A stretch of 64,000 bases of DNA from Campylobacter jejuni. Its GTDB lineage: Bacteria > Campylobacterota > Campylobacteria > Campylobacterales > Campylobacteraceae. Shown here piece after piece: positions 8,905 through 18,319 of this stretch. The notes below the pieces were generated by a model. That model saw nothing but the letters and a program-made list of their open reading frames with translations. It was not told where the DNA came from and did no database searches. The stretch is from positions 1,364,001 to 1,428,000 of the forward strand of contig NZ_LN831025.1 in assembly GCF_001457695.1 (NCBI RefSeq). The letters run 5' to 3'. Made by a program: the position numbers and the translations under genes. How positions within the stretch are numbered: the stretch's first letter is position 1; each line of letters starts with the position of its first letter.

Positions 8905-10760
8905 GAGAAGAGCTTTTTTTAAAAAATACTCAAGCTTTGTTTGAGGTCGATGAGTTGTTAGCTTGTAGACTGAGATCACTTAAATACTTAACTTTTGCAC
9001 TTATCCAAGATGAAAATGGAATAAATTTTAAAAAAGATGATATTTTTCTTTATGAAAATCCCAATAAAGAGCTTTTGGAAAACCTTACTCTGTTTAAAAC
9101 CGAATATAACAAATATCCTGTTTTGTTTTTTTATGGCTTTGGAAATGGAATGTTTTATAAAACTTTATGTAAAAACAAACAACATAAACACATTATCATT
9201 TTTGAAGACAATCTTGAAATTTTAACTTTAGCTTTTCATTTATTTGATTTTAGCGAAGAATTAAAAAAAGAACAACTAATACTTTTTTATACTCCAAATA
9301 TTAATACAGCACAACTCACCACACTTTTTACTTATGAAATCATTCAAAAAAGTGTAAAAATTTTTAATCTTTTCATCCATAGTGATTTTTATCAAAATTT
9401 CCAAAATACACAAATACAAAATACAAATGCCCAGCTCATAGAAATGATACGATTTATCGTTTTAAACAAAGGTAATGATCCGCATGATTCTTTAGTTGGA
9501 ATCAAACATACCCTAGACAATCTCCCTAAAATGTTAAATCATGGAATTTTTCAAGAATTTCTCAAAGAAAGAAGAGCTAAGGTTAAAAATGCTATCATTG
9601 TTTCTACAGGACCATCTCTTACTAAACAACTTCCTTTATTAAAAAAGTATGCTAATAAAGCTACGATTTTTTGTGCAGATAGTGCTTATGTTATCCTTGG
9701 AAAATACGGTATAAAGCCTGATTATGTTTGCATGCTAGAACGTGATGATATAGTTTCTAAATGTTTTGATAATGATTTTGGCGATTTTAACAAAGGCATA
9801 CTTTTTATACTTGCTTCTGTAGTTCATAAAGAAGTATTAGATTTTTTAGAAAAAGATCAAAGAACTTATATGCTTGTACATCGCCCTTTAAATTTTGCAG
9901 CTAGTTTAAAACTTGATGAATATGGATATCTTGGAGTAGGACACAGTGTTTCAAATATGATCTATGAACTAGCCGGAGCCTTAAGATTTGAAAATATCAT
10001 TTTTATAGGACAAGATTTAGCTTATAGCGAGGATGGAAGTTCACATCCTAAAGAGCATATACATGGAAGTCAAGGTGAAGAAATCAGAGGAGAAAAATAT
10101 ACACTAGCTTATGGAGGAAAAGGCAAAGTAAGAACTCAACTCACTTGGAATTTATTTCGTCAAGCTTTTGAAAAAGATATATTTTGGGCAAAAGAAAAAC
10201 TCAATATCACCACCTACAACTGCACCGAAGGTGGAGCAAGAATAGAAGGAACTATAGAAAAACCTTTTTTATGGGCTTGTGAGAATTTACTTGATAAAGA
10301 TTTAGATAAACCTTTTGATTTTCCAAATTTTCTAGATAAAAAACTAGCCGAAAATAAACTAGAAAAAACAAAAAAATATCTCCAAAAAAGCATTTTAGAA
10401 TCTAAAGAATTTATAAAAAAAACTCAAACTCAGCTTCAAAAGCTTAGATACACTTTAGAAAAAAATGACAAAGATTTTCAAACTCTTGAAAAAATCAAAA
10501 ATGATCTTTTAAATCTTTTTAAAGAATTTAAAAAACTCAAGCTTTTTAATGAACTTTGTCAAGCTATTTATTTTCATAACGAATGCGAAATTTTAAAATT
10601 TGAAGTTTTAAACATAAATAAGCAAAAAGAAAATTTAATAGACTTTTTGAAAATACAACACAATTGGTTTATCCAAGGTTTAGGATACCTTGATGCTCAA
10701 AACCAAACCATAGAAAAAAGTTTAGAAAATTGGAATTTTGACGATATAGCTAAAAAATAA
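8901..10760 (+). CDS. Maf/DUF115 motility accessory factor (Maf3-like)
   Basis: The protein is 619 residues from GTG at 8901, which overlaps the preceding stop as GTGA and has GGAAAGGG eight bases upstream; an in-frame ATG at 8880 is possible but lacks an RBS. It carries the DUF115 core IIVSTGPSLTKQLPLLKKY, CADSAYVILGK, IIFIGQDLAYSEDG and YNCTEGGARIEG. The N-terminal and C-terminal thirds differ strongly from its neighbours; the C-terminal part is a lysine/glutamate-rich predicted helical region. It probably acts on flagellin sugars like other Maf proteins, but no acceptor or donor can be named. Confidence 0.82.
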   Translation: MREELFLKNTQALFEVDELLACRLRSLKYLTFALIQDENGINFKKDDIFLYENPNKELLENLTLFKTEYNKYPVLFFYGFGNGMFYKTLCKNKQHKHIIIFEDNLEILTLAFHLFDFSEELKKEQLILFYTPNINTAQLTTLFTYEIIQKSVKIFNLFIHSDFYQNFQNTQIQNTNAQLIEMIRFIVLNKGNDPHDSLVGIKHTLDNLPKMLNHGIFQEFLKERRAKVKNAIIVSTGPSLTKQLPLLKKYANKATIFCADSAYVILGKYGIKPDYVCMLERDDIVSKCFDNDFGDFNKGILFILASVVHKEVLDFLEKDQRTYMLVHRPLNFAASLKLDEYGYLGVGHSVSNMIYELAGALRFENIIFIGQDLAYSEDGSSHPKEHIHGSQGEEIRGEKYTLAYGGKGKVRTQLTWNLFRQAFEKDIFWAKEKLNITTYNCTEGGARIEGTIEKPFLWACENLLDKDLDKPFDFPNFLDKKLAENKLEKTKKYLQKSILESKEFIKKTQTQLQKLRYTLEKNDKDFQTLEKIKNDLLNLFKEFKKLKLFNELCQAIYFHNECEILKFEVLNINKQKENLIDFLKIQHNWFIQGLGYLDAQNQTIEKSLENWNFDDIAKK

Positions 10761-10772
10761 TTAGGATTTCCA

Positions 10773-12725
10773 ATGACCTTCACCCCTACCCAAAAAGAAC
10801 TCTTTAACAAAAACATTGAGGCTTTAGGTAATATTCTTTTAAAAGAAAGTTTAAAAGAAATCAAGTCTAGTAAATTTGAACTTATCTTAGGTAAAGATAA
10901 TCTAGATATCAATTTAAAAGATACAAGTATAAAAAATAATGGGGGGGGGTATAATGAAAATTTACTTTATCAAGATCCCATTAAAGAGTTGCAAGCTATG
11001 TTAAACACTTACAACGACAAATACCTACTTTATCCTGTATTGTATTTTTATGGTTTTGGAAATGGAGTTTTATTTAAAGCTTTATTACAAAATAAAAATC
11101 ATCAGCATATTGTTGTTTTTGAAAAAGATATAGAAATCATTTGGATCATGTTTCATATCTTAGATTTTTCAAATGAATTGCAAAGTGCAAGATTGATGAT
11201 TTTGGAAAATGATAAATTACAAACTCAAGATTATAATGAACTTTGTTCTTTTAAACCTTTCTTTCAATTTTCTAGAATTTATTTTTTAGAATTAATGAGT
11301 CATTATTATGAAAGATTTCATGAAGATGTTTTGGAGTTAAATAAAAAGCTAGTACAGTATTTTAAAGATTCTATTATTTCTCATGGTAATGATTCAACAG
11401 ATACTCTTCAAGGCATAGAACAATTTGTTTATAACTTACCTCAAATGATCACTCATCCTAGTTATAAAGAATTACTTTCTAAAAGAAAAAATTTAAGTGA
11501 TACAGCTATTATTGTTTCTACAGGACCATCTCTTACTAAACAACTTCCTTTGTTAAAAAAATATGCTAATACAGCTACGATTTTTTGTGCAGATTCTTCT
11601 TATCCTATTTTAGCTAAACATGATATCAAGCCTGATTATGTACTTTCTTTAGAAAGGATTCCTTTAACTTCTGAATTTTTTAATAATGATTTTGGGGAAT
11701 TTGATAGGGATGTTTTGTTTGTTTGTGTAAGTTGGGTCTATCCACAAACTATAAAATATCTTCAAAAAAATAATAGAAATTTCATGCTTATTTCAAGACC
11801 TTCTGATTTCATTAAAAATATTAATTTTCATCAATATGGCTATGTAGGCTATGGGCCAAGCGTTGCACATATGGCTTATGAATTTGCAACTCATCTAAAC
11901 TATAAAAATATCATTTTCATAGGACAAGATTTAGCTTATGCTAAAGATGGATTTTCTCATACCAAAGATTATAGCAATCTTGATAAACATGAAGGACATT
12001 TTCAAAGAGATAAGGGAAAATTTCAATGTCTAGCCTATGGAGGCAACGGAAAGGTTGAAAGTTCAGGAATTTGGACTATGTTTAGATTCTCTTTGCAAAA
12101 TACCATTTCAAGAAATATTATTTCAACCACCTACAACTGCACCGAAGGTGGAGCAAGGATAGAAGGAACTATAGAAAAACCTTTTTTATGGGCTTGTGAG
12201 AATTTACTTGATAAAGATTTAAATAAACCTTTTGAAAAATTAGAACCTTTAAGTTTAAATAAACAAAATGAGTTTTTACTTAAGGCTTATTATAAAGTTT
12301 ATCAAAGTATTAAGCATTGTAGAGATTTTAATAAAATTCTAAGTAATGATTTTGAAAATATACAAAGTATATATTTGAGTTTAAATGAAAAAGAAGAGGA
12401 TATCAATTTAGCTATTGAAAAAATAGATGAGTTTAAAAACAAACTTGAAGATATAAAACAAATGCAAGATTTGTATGATATCTTGCAATCTTTATTCATA
12501 CAATTTGAACTTAATCTTGCTAGAATTTATGTTTTAAATCCTAAAACCAAAGAAGATGCTTTTAATAAAAGTATTCTTTGGATAAAAGAACATTTAGAAT
12601 TTATGGAATTAGTTTATGGACATATTAAAGCACAAGAAAATGCTTTGATTAAAAATATACTTCCTTTAGAAGAAAAACTTAAAGAAAGAAAATTAGATAA
12701 ATGGATGGAAAGGGTGAGAAGGTGA
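10773..12725 (+). CDS. Maf/DUF115 motility accessory factor, phase-variable (ON)
   Basis: This is a 650-residue Maf protein with the same DUF115 core as its neighbours (IIVSTGPSLTKQLP, CADSSYPILAK, IIFIGQDLAYAKDG, YNCTEGGARI). Residues 57-59 are Gly-Gly-Gly, encoded by a G9 run at 10941-10949. In this register the gene is intact; a one-base slip would end it near residue 60. The N-terminal 50 codons and the last 75 codons are near copies of the gene at 6964-8904, so the gene looks like a mosaic. It corresponds to the reference locus annotated as split maf4 (Cj1335/Cj1336). Confidence 0.87.
   Translation: MTFTPTQKELFNKNIEALGNILLKESLKEIKSSKFELILGKDNLDINLKDTSIKNNGGGYNENLLYQDPIKELQAMLNTYNDKYLLYPVLYFYGFGNGVLFKALLQNKNHQHIVVFEKDIEIIWIMFHILDFSNELQSARLMILENDKLQTQDYNELCSFKPFFQFSRIYFLELMSHYYERFHEDVLELNKKLVQYFKDSIISHGNDSTDTLQGIEQFVYNLPQMITHPSYKELLSKRKNLSDTAIIVSTGPSLTKQLPLLKKYANTATIFCADSSYPILAKHDIKPDYVLSLERIPLTSEFFNNDFGEFDRDVLFVCVSWVYPQTIKYLQKNNRNFMLISRPSDFIKNINFHQYGYVGYGPSVAHMAYEFATHLNYKNIIFIGQDLAYAKDGFSHTKDYSNLDKHEGHFQRDKGKFQCLAYGGNGKVESSGIWTMFRFSLQNTISRNIISTTYNCTEGGARIEGTIEKPFLWACENLLDKDLNKPFEKLEPLSLNKQNEFLLKAYYKVYQSIKHCRDFNKILSNDFENIQSIYLSLNEKEEDINLAIEKIDEFKNKLEDIKQMQDLYDILQSLFIQFELNLARIYVLNPKTKEDAFNKSILWIKEHLEFMELVYGHIKAQENALIKNILPLEEKLKERKLDKWMERVRR
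10941..10949 (+). repeat. G9 homopolymer, contingency tract in maf
   Basis: Nine consecutive G fall exactly on three glycine codons in the N-terminal part of the maf gene. Long G runs in C. jejuni are established slippage sites. The paralogue at 6964 lacks the run at the same place (DTSDNT instead). Confidence 0.9.
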
Positions 12726-14611
12726 GAAAAAAGGAAATTAATTTTGAAAAAAATATCAAAGCTTTAAGTGGCTCTGAGTATGATAATCTACGCAAAAAGC
12801 TTCAAGATCTTAAAGAACTTAAACATTTTAGTTTTACCCAAGGAAAAGATAATCTTGATATCAATATCATCAAAAAAAGAAATTTAAAAAAAATGTATCA
12901 AGATCCCATCAAAGAACTTGAAAAAAATTTAGAATATTTTAAAGATTTTACACGCTATCCTGTGCTTTTTTTTTATGGTTTTGGAAATGGAATTTTATAT
13001 AAAATTCTACTTCAAAATCAAGCACTTAAAAGAATAATCATCTTTGAAAAAGAATTAGAACTTATCTTTTTGGCTTTAAATTTCATAGATTTTAGCAAAG
13101 ATTTAAGCTTAGGGCGACTCATTATTTTACATCATGATGATATTAATCTTCCTAAAATGGATAAAGTTTTTCGTTTGATAGGGGATTTGTTTTATCGTTC
13201 TTATAACCTACACATTGCTAATGATTTTTATGAACACTATAAAGAAGATATTTTAAAACTTAATAAACTCAATATGCAAATCATCAAAAATCACAATCTT
13301 ATGCGTGGAAATGATCCTAAAGATGCCATGCAAGGTATAGAACAATTTGTTTATAATCTTCCTGAAATGATTACCCATCCTAGTTATAAAGAATTACTTT
13401 CTAAAAGAAAGGGTATAAGTGATACAGCTATCATTGTTTCTACAGGACCATCTCTTACTAAACAACTTCCTTTGTTAAAAAAATATGCTAATAAAGCTAC
13501 AATTTTTTGTGCGGATTCTTCTTATCCTATTTTAGCTAAACATGGTATAAAGCCTGATTATGTTTGCATGTTGGAACGCGATGAAATAGTAGCTGAATGT
13601 TTTAATAATGATTTTGGGGAATTGGATAAAGATATTATTTTTTTAATTGCTTCCTTGGTGCATAAAAAAACCATTTCTTATCTTGAAAAAAATCAAAGAA
13701 AATACATTTTAATTATAAAAGGCCAGCCTTTTGCTAGATACTTGGAACTAGACGATTATGGATATATTAACGCGGGTATGAGTGTATCTCATATGGCTTA
13801 CGAACTGGCTGAAAATTTAGGACATAAAAACATCATTCTCATAGGTCAGGATTTAGCTTATGCCAAAGATGGACAAACACACTCTCAAGGTTTTATCCAT
13901 GCTAATTTACATAATGGAGACTATGAAAGGGACTTAGATAGATTTAGCACTACAGCTTATGGAGGAAATGGAAAAGTTCAAAGTTCTGAAATTTGGACAC
14001 TTTTTAGACAAATTTTTGAAAATTTCATTGCTTTTAGCAAAAGTAAAACTTATAATTGCACCGAAGGAGGTGCTAGAATAGAAAGCGCTATAGAAAAACC
14101 TTTTAAAGAACTTTGTGAAGATTTACTCGAAAATAAAAAAGATAAAAAATTTAAAAAATTACAAGTTTTAAATACTAAAGAACAAGTAAAACTCGGATTA
14201 AAAATCTATCAAAAAATCAAAAAAAATATGAATCTATCCTTGAATTTTAAAAAAGAGTGTAAAAAAGTTCAAAAACAAATTCACAATCTTACCCATGGAA
14301 AAAACAAGCTCTCTCTTGAACAAATAAATCAAAATATAGACAAAATCAAAGAAAAACTTTCAAATAAAAAATATCTCTTTTTGCAAGAAATTTTAGGCCC
14401 TACTTTACATCATGAACAAAGTATATTAACGCCTTTATATCTTAAAAATATCAAAGATGAATCTGATAAACAAAATAAACTTTTTGCTTGGGTTTATGCG
14501 CACGAAGCTTTGATGGAAAATATCATAGAACTTTTAGAAGCTCAAGATAAAAGACTTAAAATCGCTATTTTACCTTTGCAAGACTTCTTAGAAAAGAAAA
14601 AAGCACTTTAA
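12722..14611 (+). CDS. pseE: Maf/DUF115 protein, PseE-like pseudaminic acid transferase
   Basis: This 629-residue DUF115 protein starts at GTG 12722 in a GTGA overlap with the preceding maf, with GGAAAGGG upstream. Core motifs are IIVSTGPSLTKQLP, CADSSYPILAK, IILIGQDLAYAKDG and YNCTEGGARIE. It is the last maf before the flagellins, the place of Cj1337 (pseE/maf5), which is required for flagellin glycosylation and motility with pseudaminic acid as sugar. Assignment is by position and overall family; Maf proteins are too similar in their core to assign donor specificity by eye. Confidence 0.85.
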   Translation: MRKKEINFEKNIKALSGSEYDNLRKKLQDLKELKHFSFTQGKDNLDINIIKKRNLKKMYQDPIKELEKNLEYFKDFTRYPVLFFYGFGNGILYKILLQNQALKRIIIFEKELELIFLALNFIDFSKDLSLGRLIILHHDDINLPKMDKVFRLIGDLFYRSYNLHIANDFYEHYKEDILKLNKLNMQIIKNHNLMRGNDPKDAMQGIEQFVYNLPEMITHPSYKELLSKRKGISDTAIIVSTGPSLTKQLPLLKKYANKATIFCADSSYPILAKHGIKPDYVCMLERDEIVAECFNNDFGELDKDIIFLIASLVHKKTISYLEKNQRKYILIIKGQPFARYLELDDYGYINAGMSVSHMAYELAENLGHKNIILIGQDLAYAKDGQTHSQGFIHANLHNGDYERDLDRFSTTAYGGNGKVQSSEIWTLFRQIFENFIAFSKSKTYNCTEGGARIESAIEKPFKELCEDLLENKKDKKFKKLQVLNTKEQVKLGLKIYQKIKKNMNLSLNFKKECKKVQKQIHNLTHGKNKLSLEQINQNIDKIKEKLSNKKYLFLQEILGPTLHHEQSILTPLYLKNIKDESDKQNKLFAWVYAHEALMENIIELLEAQDKRLKIAILPLQDFLEKKKAL

Positions 14612-14614
14612 AAG

Positions 14615-14638
14615 CTTAGATGCATAAAAGCATCTAAG
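14615..14638. terminator. Hairpin between convergent pseE and flaB
   Basis: CTTAGATGC and GCATCTAAG (9 bp, loop ATAAAA) sit between the two converging stop codons, A-rich on the left and with AAATTATT on the right. It can serve both directions. Confidence 0.7.
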
Positions 14639-14641
14639 AAA

Positions 14642-16360
14642 TTATTGAAGAAGTTTTAAAACATTTTGCTGCACTGCATTAGCCTGACTCATAGCATAAG
14701 AACCTGACTGTGCAAGGATGTTATATTTAGAAAAATTTGCACTTTCAGCTGCAAAATCTACATCTCTTATGGTTGATTCGGCTGCTTTAACATTTACCTG
14801 AGTTACAGTGATGTTGTTTATAGTCACTTGAAGTTGATTTTGCACTGAACCAATGTCGGCTCTGATTTGATCAAGATTTGTTGTAGCTGTTTCAGCTATA
14901 TCCATCACAGCCATAGCACCTTTAAGTGTAGTTACACCTGCTGTTTCATCTTTTACTCCAAAAGCAGTTGTTTTCATAGTTGCAAACTGAGAAAGATTTG
15001 ATCCTGATGAAAAACCTGAACCTGCAGAAACATTATATACCTTAGAAAGTTGCGAAGCAGCTGAAATAGTTGTTGCATTAGCAGTAAGTACAGCAGAATA
15101 ATTTTTGGTACTACCTACAGAATAACCTGAACCTGCCGAAAATCCACTTCCTGCAGCACTCATATAAGCACTGACAGAAGAATAAGCTAACACAACTCCT
15201 TTGTTTACAGAACCAAATCCCATAGCATCAGCGATATTAGCATCAAATCTTCCTTTTGATTCTCTTAAAGAAACAGAAGCTTGAGAGATAAATTGAGTTG
15301 TGCCAAAGCCTGCAGAAGAAAGACTGTTACCGCTGATTAAAATATCTTTACCATCATTTTTAACTAAAGACAAGCGGCCATAGTTTTCTTTCATATCAGT
15401 ATTGATAAAGGCACCTCCACCTATATTACCATCGATTTTAATCCCTCTTCCTTCTCTTGAGCTAAGCAAAAGCTGTCCATTAGCATCGATTGAAGCTTCA
15501 ACTCCAGTGGTATCTTTAACCGAATTGATTGCAGCAACTAAGGCTCCATTAGCATCACCATCTTTGTAATCTACTTGACCAATTTTTACCCCATTGATAG
15601 CAAAATCATCTGAAGTAGTTCCTGCTCTAACTGCAGCCATACCTCTAGTTTCTACTGTAAAAGTAGCTCTAACACCGGTTTGATCAGCACTTTTATTGAT
15701 CTCTTCAGCTAAAGCTCCAAGTCCTGTTCCAACTGAAGTTGAAATCACAACTTTTTGAAACTTAAAATCATCTATACCATTGTAATTTTTAAGAGTAAAT
15801 TGCACTTCACCACTAGATGAAATTCTTCCTCCTGTTTCAAAGCGTGTTAAACCTATCTTAGAAGATTGAGTTGCTCCTATGGTAGCTTTTACAGTTTGAT
15901 TTGAACTAGCACCGATTTGAAATTCTTGATTGATAAAATTTCCACTTAAAAGTTGTTTACCGTTAAATGAAGTAGTATTTGCGATATTATCAAGTTCTTC
16001 CATTAAACGGTTGATATCTGCTTGAAGCATGGTTCTTGTTTTTAAACTTTGTCCATCTTGAGCTGCTTGAGTTGCCTTAGTTTTAATTGTATCTAAGATT
16101 TTAAGTTGCTCATCCATAGCCTTATCAGCAGTTTGTAAGATACCTATAGCATCATTACCATTGTTGATAGCTTGACCTAAAGTGGCTGCTTGTGAACGCA
16201 AAGAATCTGCTATCGCCATCCCTGAAGCATCATCTGCTGCGGAGTTGATTCTAAGACCTGAACTAAGTCTGCTTAAAGACTTATCCAGTTCTCTAGCATT
16301 AACAACTGAATTTGCATGTGCGTTTAATGCACCGATGTTGGTGTTTATCCTAAAACCCAT
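14642..16360 (-). CDS. flaB: Flagellin B
   Basis: FlaB is the minor flagellin of the filament. It is 572 residues with the conserved D0/D1 N terminus MGFRINTN and [23 protein letters not shown], and a C-terminal D0 ending in NVLKLLQ. The central surface region is rich in Ser/Thr/Gly (for example [17 protein letters not shown]), where C. jejuni flagellins carry O-linked pseudaminic and legionaminic acids. An in-frame ATG 15 bases upstream exists, but MGFRINTN with AAAGGATTTAAA before it is the accepted start. Differences from FlaA are mostly residues 9-35, a few central sites, and the last 60 residues. It has its own sigma-54 promoter. Confidence 0.96.
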   Translation of the reverse strand: MGFRINTNIGALNAHANSVVNARELDKSLSRLSSGLRINSAADDASGMAIADSLRSQAATLGQAINNGNDAIGILQTADKAMDEQLKILDTIKTKATQAAQDGQSLKTRTMLQADINRLMEELDNIANTTSFNGKQLLSGNFINQEFQIGASSNQTVKATIGATQSSKIGLTRFETGGRISSSGEVQFTLKNYNGIDDFKFQKVVISTSVGTGLGALAEEINKSADQTGVRATFTVETRGMAAVRAGTTSDDFAINGVKIGQVDYKDGDANGALVAAINSVKDTTGVEASIDANGQLLLSSREGRGIKIDGNIGGGAFINTDMKENYGRLSLVKNDGKDILISGNSLSSAGFGTTQFISQASVSLRESKGRFDANIADAMGFGSVNKGVVLAYSSVSAYMSAAGSGFSAGSGYSVGSTKNYSAVLTANATTISAASQLSKVYNVSAGSGFSSGSNLSQFATMKTTAFGVKDETAGVTTLKGAMAVMDIAETATTNLDQIRADIGSVQNQLQVTINNITVTQVNVKAAESTIRDVDFAAESANFSKYNILAQSGSYAMSQANAVQQNVLKLLQ

Positions 16361-16398
16361 TTTAAATCCTTTCAAAATATTGCATCGAAAAGATTAAA

Positions 16399-16414
16399 GC
16401 AAAAAGTGTTCCAA
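16399..16414 (-). promoter_or_regulatory. Sigma-54 promoter of flaB
   Basis: On the - strand the sequence reads TTGGAACACTTTTTGC. It has the obligatory GG and GC doublets separated by ten bases, the -24/-12 pattern of RpoN promoters. The GC lies 39 bases before the flaB ATG. FlgR-FlgS control of RpoN genes is known in this species. Confidence 0.82.
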
Positions 16415-16453
16415 GTTTTAGTTTAATTAAAAATTTTAGAGTTTAAAATAAAA

Positions 16454-16476
16454 AAGCCTAGCATTAAACTAGGCTT
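16454..16476 (-). terminator. Rho-independent terminator of flaA
   Basis: AAGCCTAG and CTAGGCTT (8 bp, loop 7) are followed on the - strand by TTTTTATTTTA, 29 bases beyond the flaA stop. It separates flaA transcription from flaB. Confidence 0.85.
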
Positions 16477-16504
16477 TGATTTGTATATATTACAGCTTTT
16501 TAAA

Positions 16505-18223
16505 CTACTGTAGTAATCTTAAAACATTTTGTTGAACAGAATTAGCCTGTGCCATGGCATAAGAGCCGCTTTGAGCTAAGATATTTGCTTTAGAGTAGTT
16601 TGCACTCTCGGCTGCAAAGTCTACATCACGGATTTGCGATTCTGCTGCTTTAACATTTACCTGAGTTACAGTGATGTTGTTTATAGTTGATGTAACTTGA
16701 TTTTGCACCGAACCAATGTCGGCTCTGATTTGATCAAGATTTGTTGTAGCTGTTTCAGCTATATCCATCACAGCCATAGCACCTTTAAGTGTAGTTACAC
16801 CTGCTGTTTCATCTTTTACTCCAAAAGCAGTTGTTTTCATAGTTGCAAACTGAGAAAGATTTGATCCTGATGAAAAACCTGAACCTGCAGAAACATTATA
16901 TACCTTAGAAAGTTGCGAAGCAGCTGAAATAGTTATTGTATTAGCAGAAAGTATAGCAGAATAATTTTTGGTACTACCTACAGAATAACCTGAACCTGCC
17001 GAAAATCCACTTCCTGCAGCACTCATATAAGCACTGACAGAAGAATAAGCTAACACAACTCCTTTGTTTACAGAACCAAATCCCATAGCATCAGCGATAT
17101 TAGCATCAATTTGTCCTTTTGATTCTCTTAAAGAAACAGAAGCTTGAGAGATAAATTGAGTTGTGCCAAAGCCTGCAGAAGAAAGACTGTTACCGCTGAT
17201 TAAAATATCTTTACCATCATTTTTAACTAAAGACAAGCGGCCATAGTTTTCTTTCATATCAGTATTGATAAAGGCACCTCCACCTATATTACCTTCGATT
17301 TTAATCCCTCTTCCTTCTCTTGAGCTAAGCAAAAGTTGTCCATTAGCATCGATTGAAGCTTCAACTCCAGTGGTATCTTTAACCGAATTGATTGCAGCAA
17401 CTAAGGCTCCATTAGCATCACCATCTTTGTAATCTACTTGACCAATTTTTACCCCATTGATAGCAAAATCATCTGAAGTAGTTCCTGCTCTAACTGCAGC
17501 CATACCTCTAGTTTCTACTGTAAAAGTAGCTCTAACACCGGTTTGATCAGCACTTTTATTGATCTCTTCAGCTAAAGCTCCAAGTCCTGTTCCAACTGAA
17601 GTTGAAATCACAACTTTTTGAAACTTAAAATCATCTATACCATTGTAATTTTTAAGAGTAAATTGCACTTCACCACTAGATGAAATTCTTCCTCCTGTTT
17701 CAAAGCGTGTTAAACCTATCTTAGAAGATTGAGTTGCTCCTATGGTAGCTTTTACAGTTTGATTTGAACTAGCACCGATTTGAAATTCTTGATTGATAAA
17801 ATTTCCACTTAAAAGTTGTTTACCGTTAAATGAAGTAGTATTTGCGATATTATCAAGTTCTTCCATTAAACGGTTGATATCTGCTTGAAGCATGGTTCTT
17901 GTTTTTAAACTTTGTCCATCTTGAGCTGCTTGAGTTGCCTTAGTTTTAATTGTATCTAAGATTTTAAGTTGCTCATCCATAGCCTTATCAGCAGTTTGTA
18001 AGATACCTATAGCATCATTACCATTGTTGATAGCTTGACCTAAAGTGGCTGCTTGTGAACGCAAAGAATCTGCTATCGCCATCCCTGAAGCATCATCTGC
18101 TGCGGAGTTGATTCTAAGACCTGAACTAAGTCTACTTAAAGAAGCATCTAAACTTTTACTATTTAAATCAGCGTTTGCTTTAGCATTTAAAGCTGCAACA
18201 TTGGTGTTAATACGAAATCCCAT
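16505..18223 (-). CDS. flaA: Flagellin A (major filament protein)
   Basis: FlaA is the main subunit of the filament, exported through the flagellar type III apparatus and heavily glycosylated. It has 572 residues, with an N terminus [21 protein letters not shown], helical D0/D1 domains at both ends, a variable middle rich in Ser/Thr, and a C terminus ending NVLRLLQ. The DNA is nearly identical to flaB over the middle 1.4 kb at a constant offset of 1863 bases, which permits gene conversion. It is expressed from a sigma-28 promoter and terminated before flaB. The neighbouring maf genes supply the glycosyltransfer step. Confidence 0.97.
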   Translation of the reverse strand: MGFRINTNVAALNAKANADLNSKSLDASLSRLSSGLRINSAADDASGMAIADSLRSQAATLGQAINNGNDAIGILQTADKAMDEQLKILDTIKTKATQAAQDGQSLKTRTMLQADINRLMEELDNIANTTSFNGKQLLSGNFINQEFQIGASSNQTVKATIGATQSSKIGLTRFETGGRISSSGEVQFTLKNYNGIDDFKFQKVVISTSVGTGLGALAEEINKSADQTGVRATFTVETRGMAAVRAGTTSDDFAINGVKIGQVDYKDGDANGALVAAINSVKDTTGVEASIDANGQLLLSSREGRGIKIEGNIGGGAFINTDMKENYGRLSLVKNDGKDILISGNSLSSAGFGTTQFISQASVSLRESKGQIDANIADAMGFGSVNKGVVLAYSSVSAYMSAAGSGFSAGSGYSVGSTKNYSAILSANTITISAASQLSKVYNVSAGSGFSSGSNLSQFATMKTTAFGVKDETAGVTTLKGAMAVMDIAETATTNLDQIRADIGSVQNQVTSTINNITVTQVNVKAAESQIRDVDFAAESANYSKANILAQSGSYAMAQANSVQQNVLRLLQ

Positions 18224-18274
18224 TTTAAATCCTTTTAAAAAAATTCAAGCTCATCCATGAACTTGTTAAATACC

Positions 18275-18302
18275 ATATCGTGCAATCAAAAAAATATTTT
18301 AT
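18275..18302 (-). promoter_or_regulatory. Sigma-28 (FliA) promoter of flaA
   Basis: On the - strand CGATAT (18275-18280) forms the -10, preceded by GCA and, about 16 bases upstream, TAAA (18299-18302) as the -35. This fits the TAAA-N15-GCCGATAA pattern of FliA promoters. It lies 51 bases before the flaA ATG, consistent with the late flagellar class. Confidence 0.75.
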
Positions 18303-18319
18303 ACTTTAGCAATAAAATT

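Noticed and set aside
16182-18260. Two identical 71-residue frames antisense to the flagellin 5' ends
   Set aside because: They are shadows of the conserved flagellin N terminus and appear twice only because flaA and flaB are duplicates.
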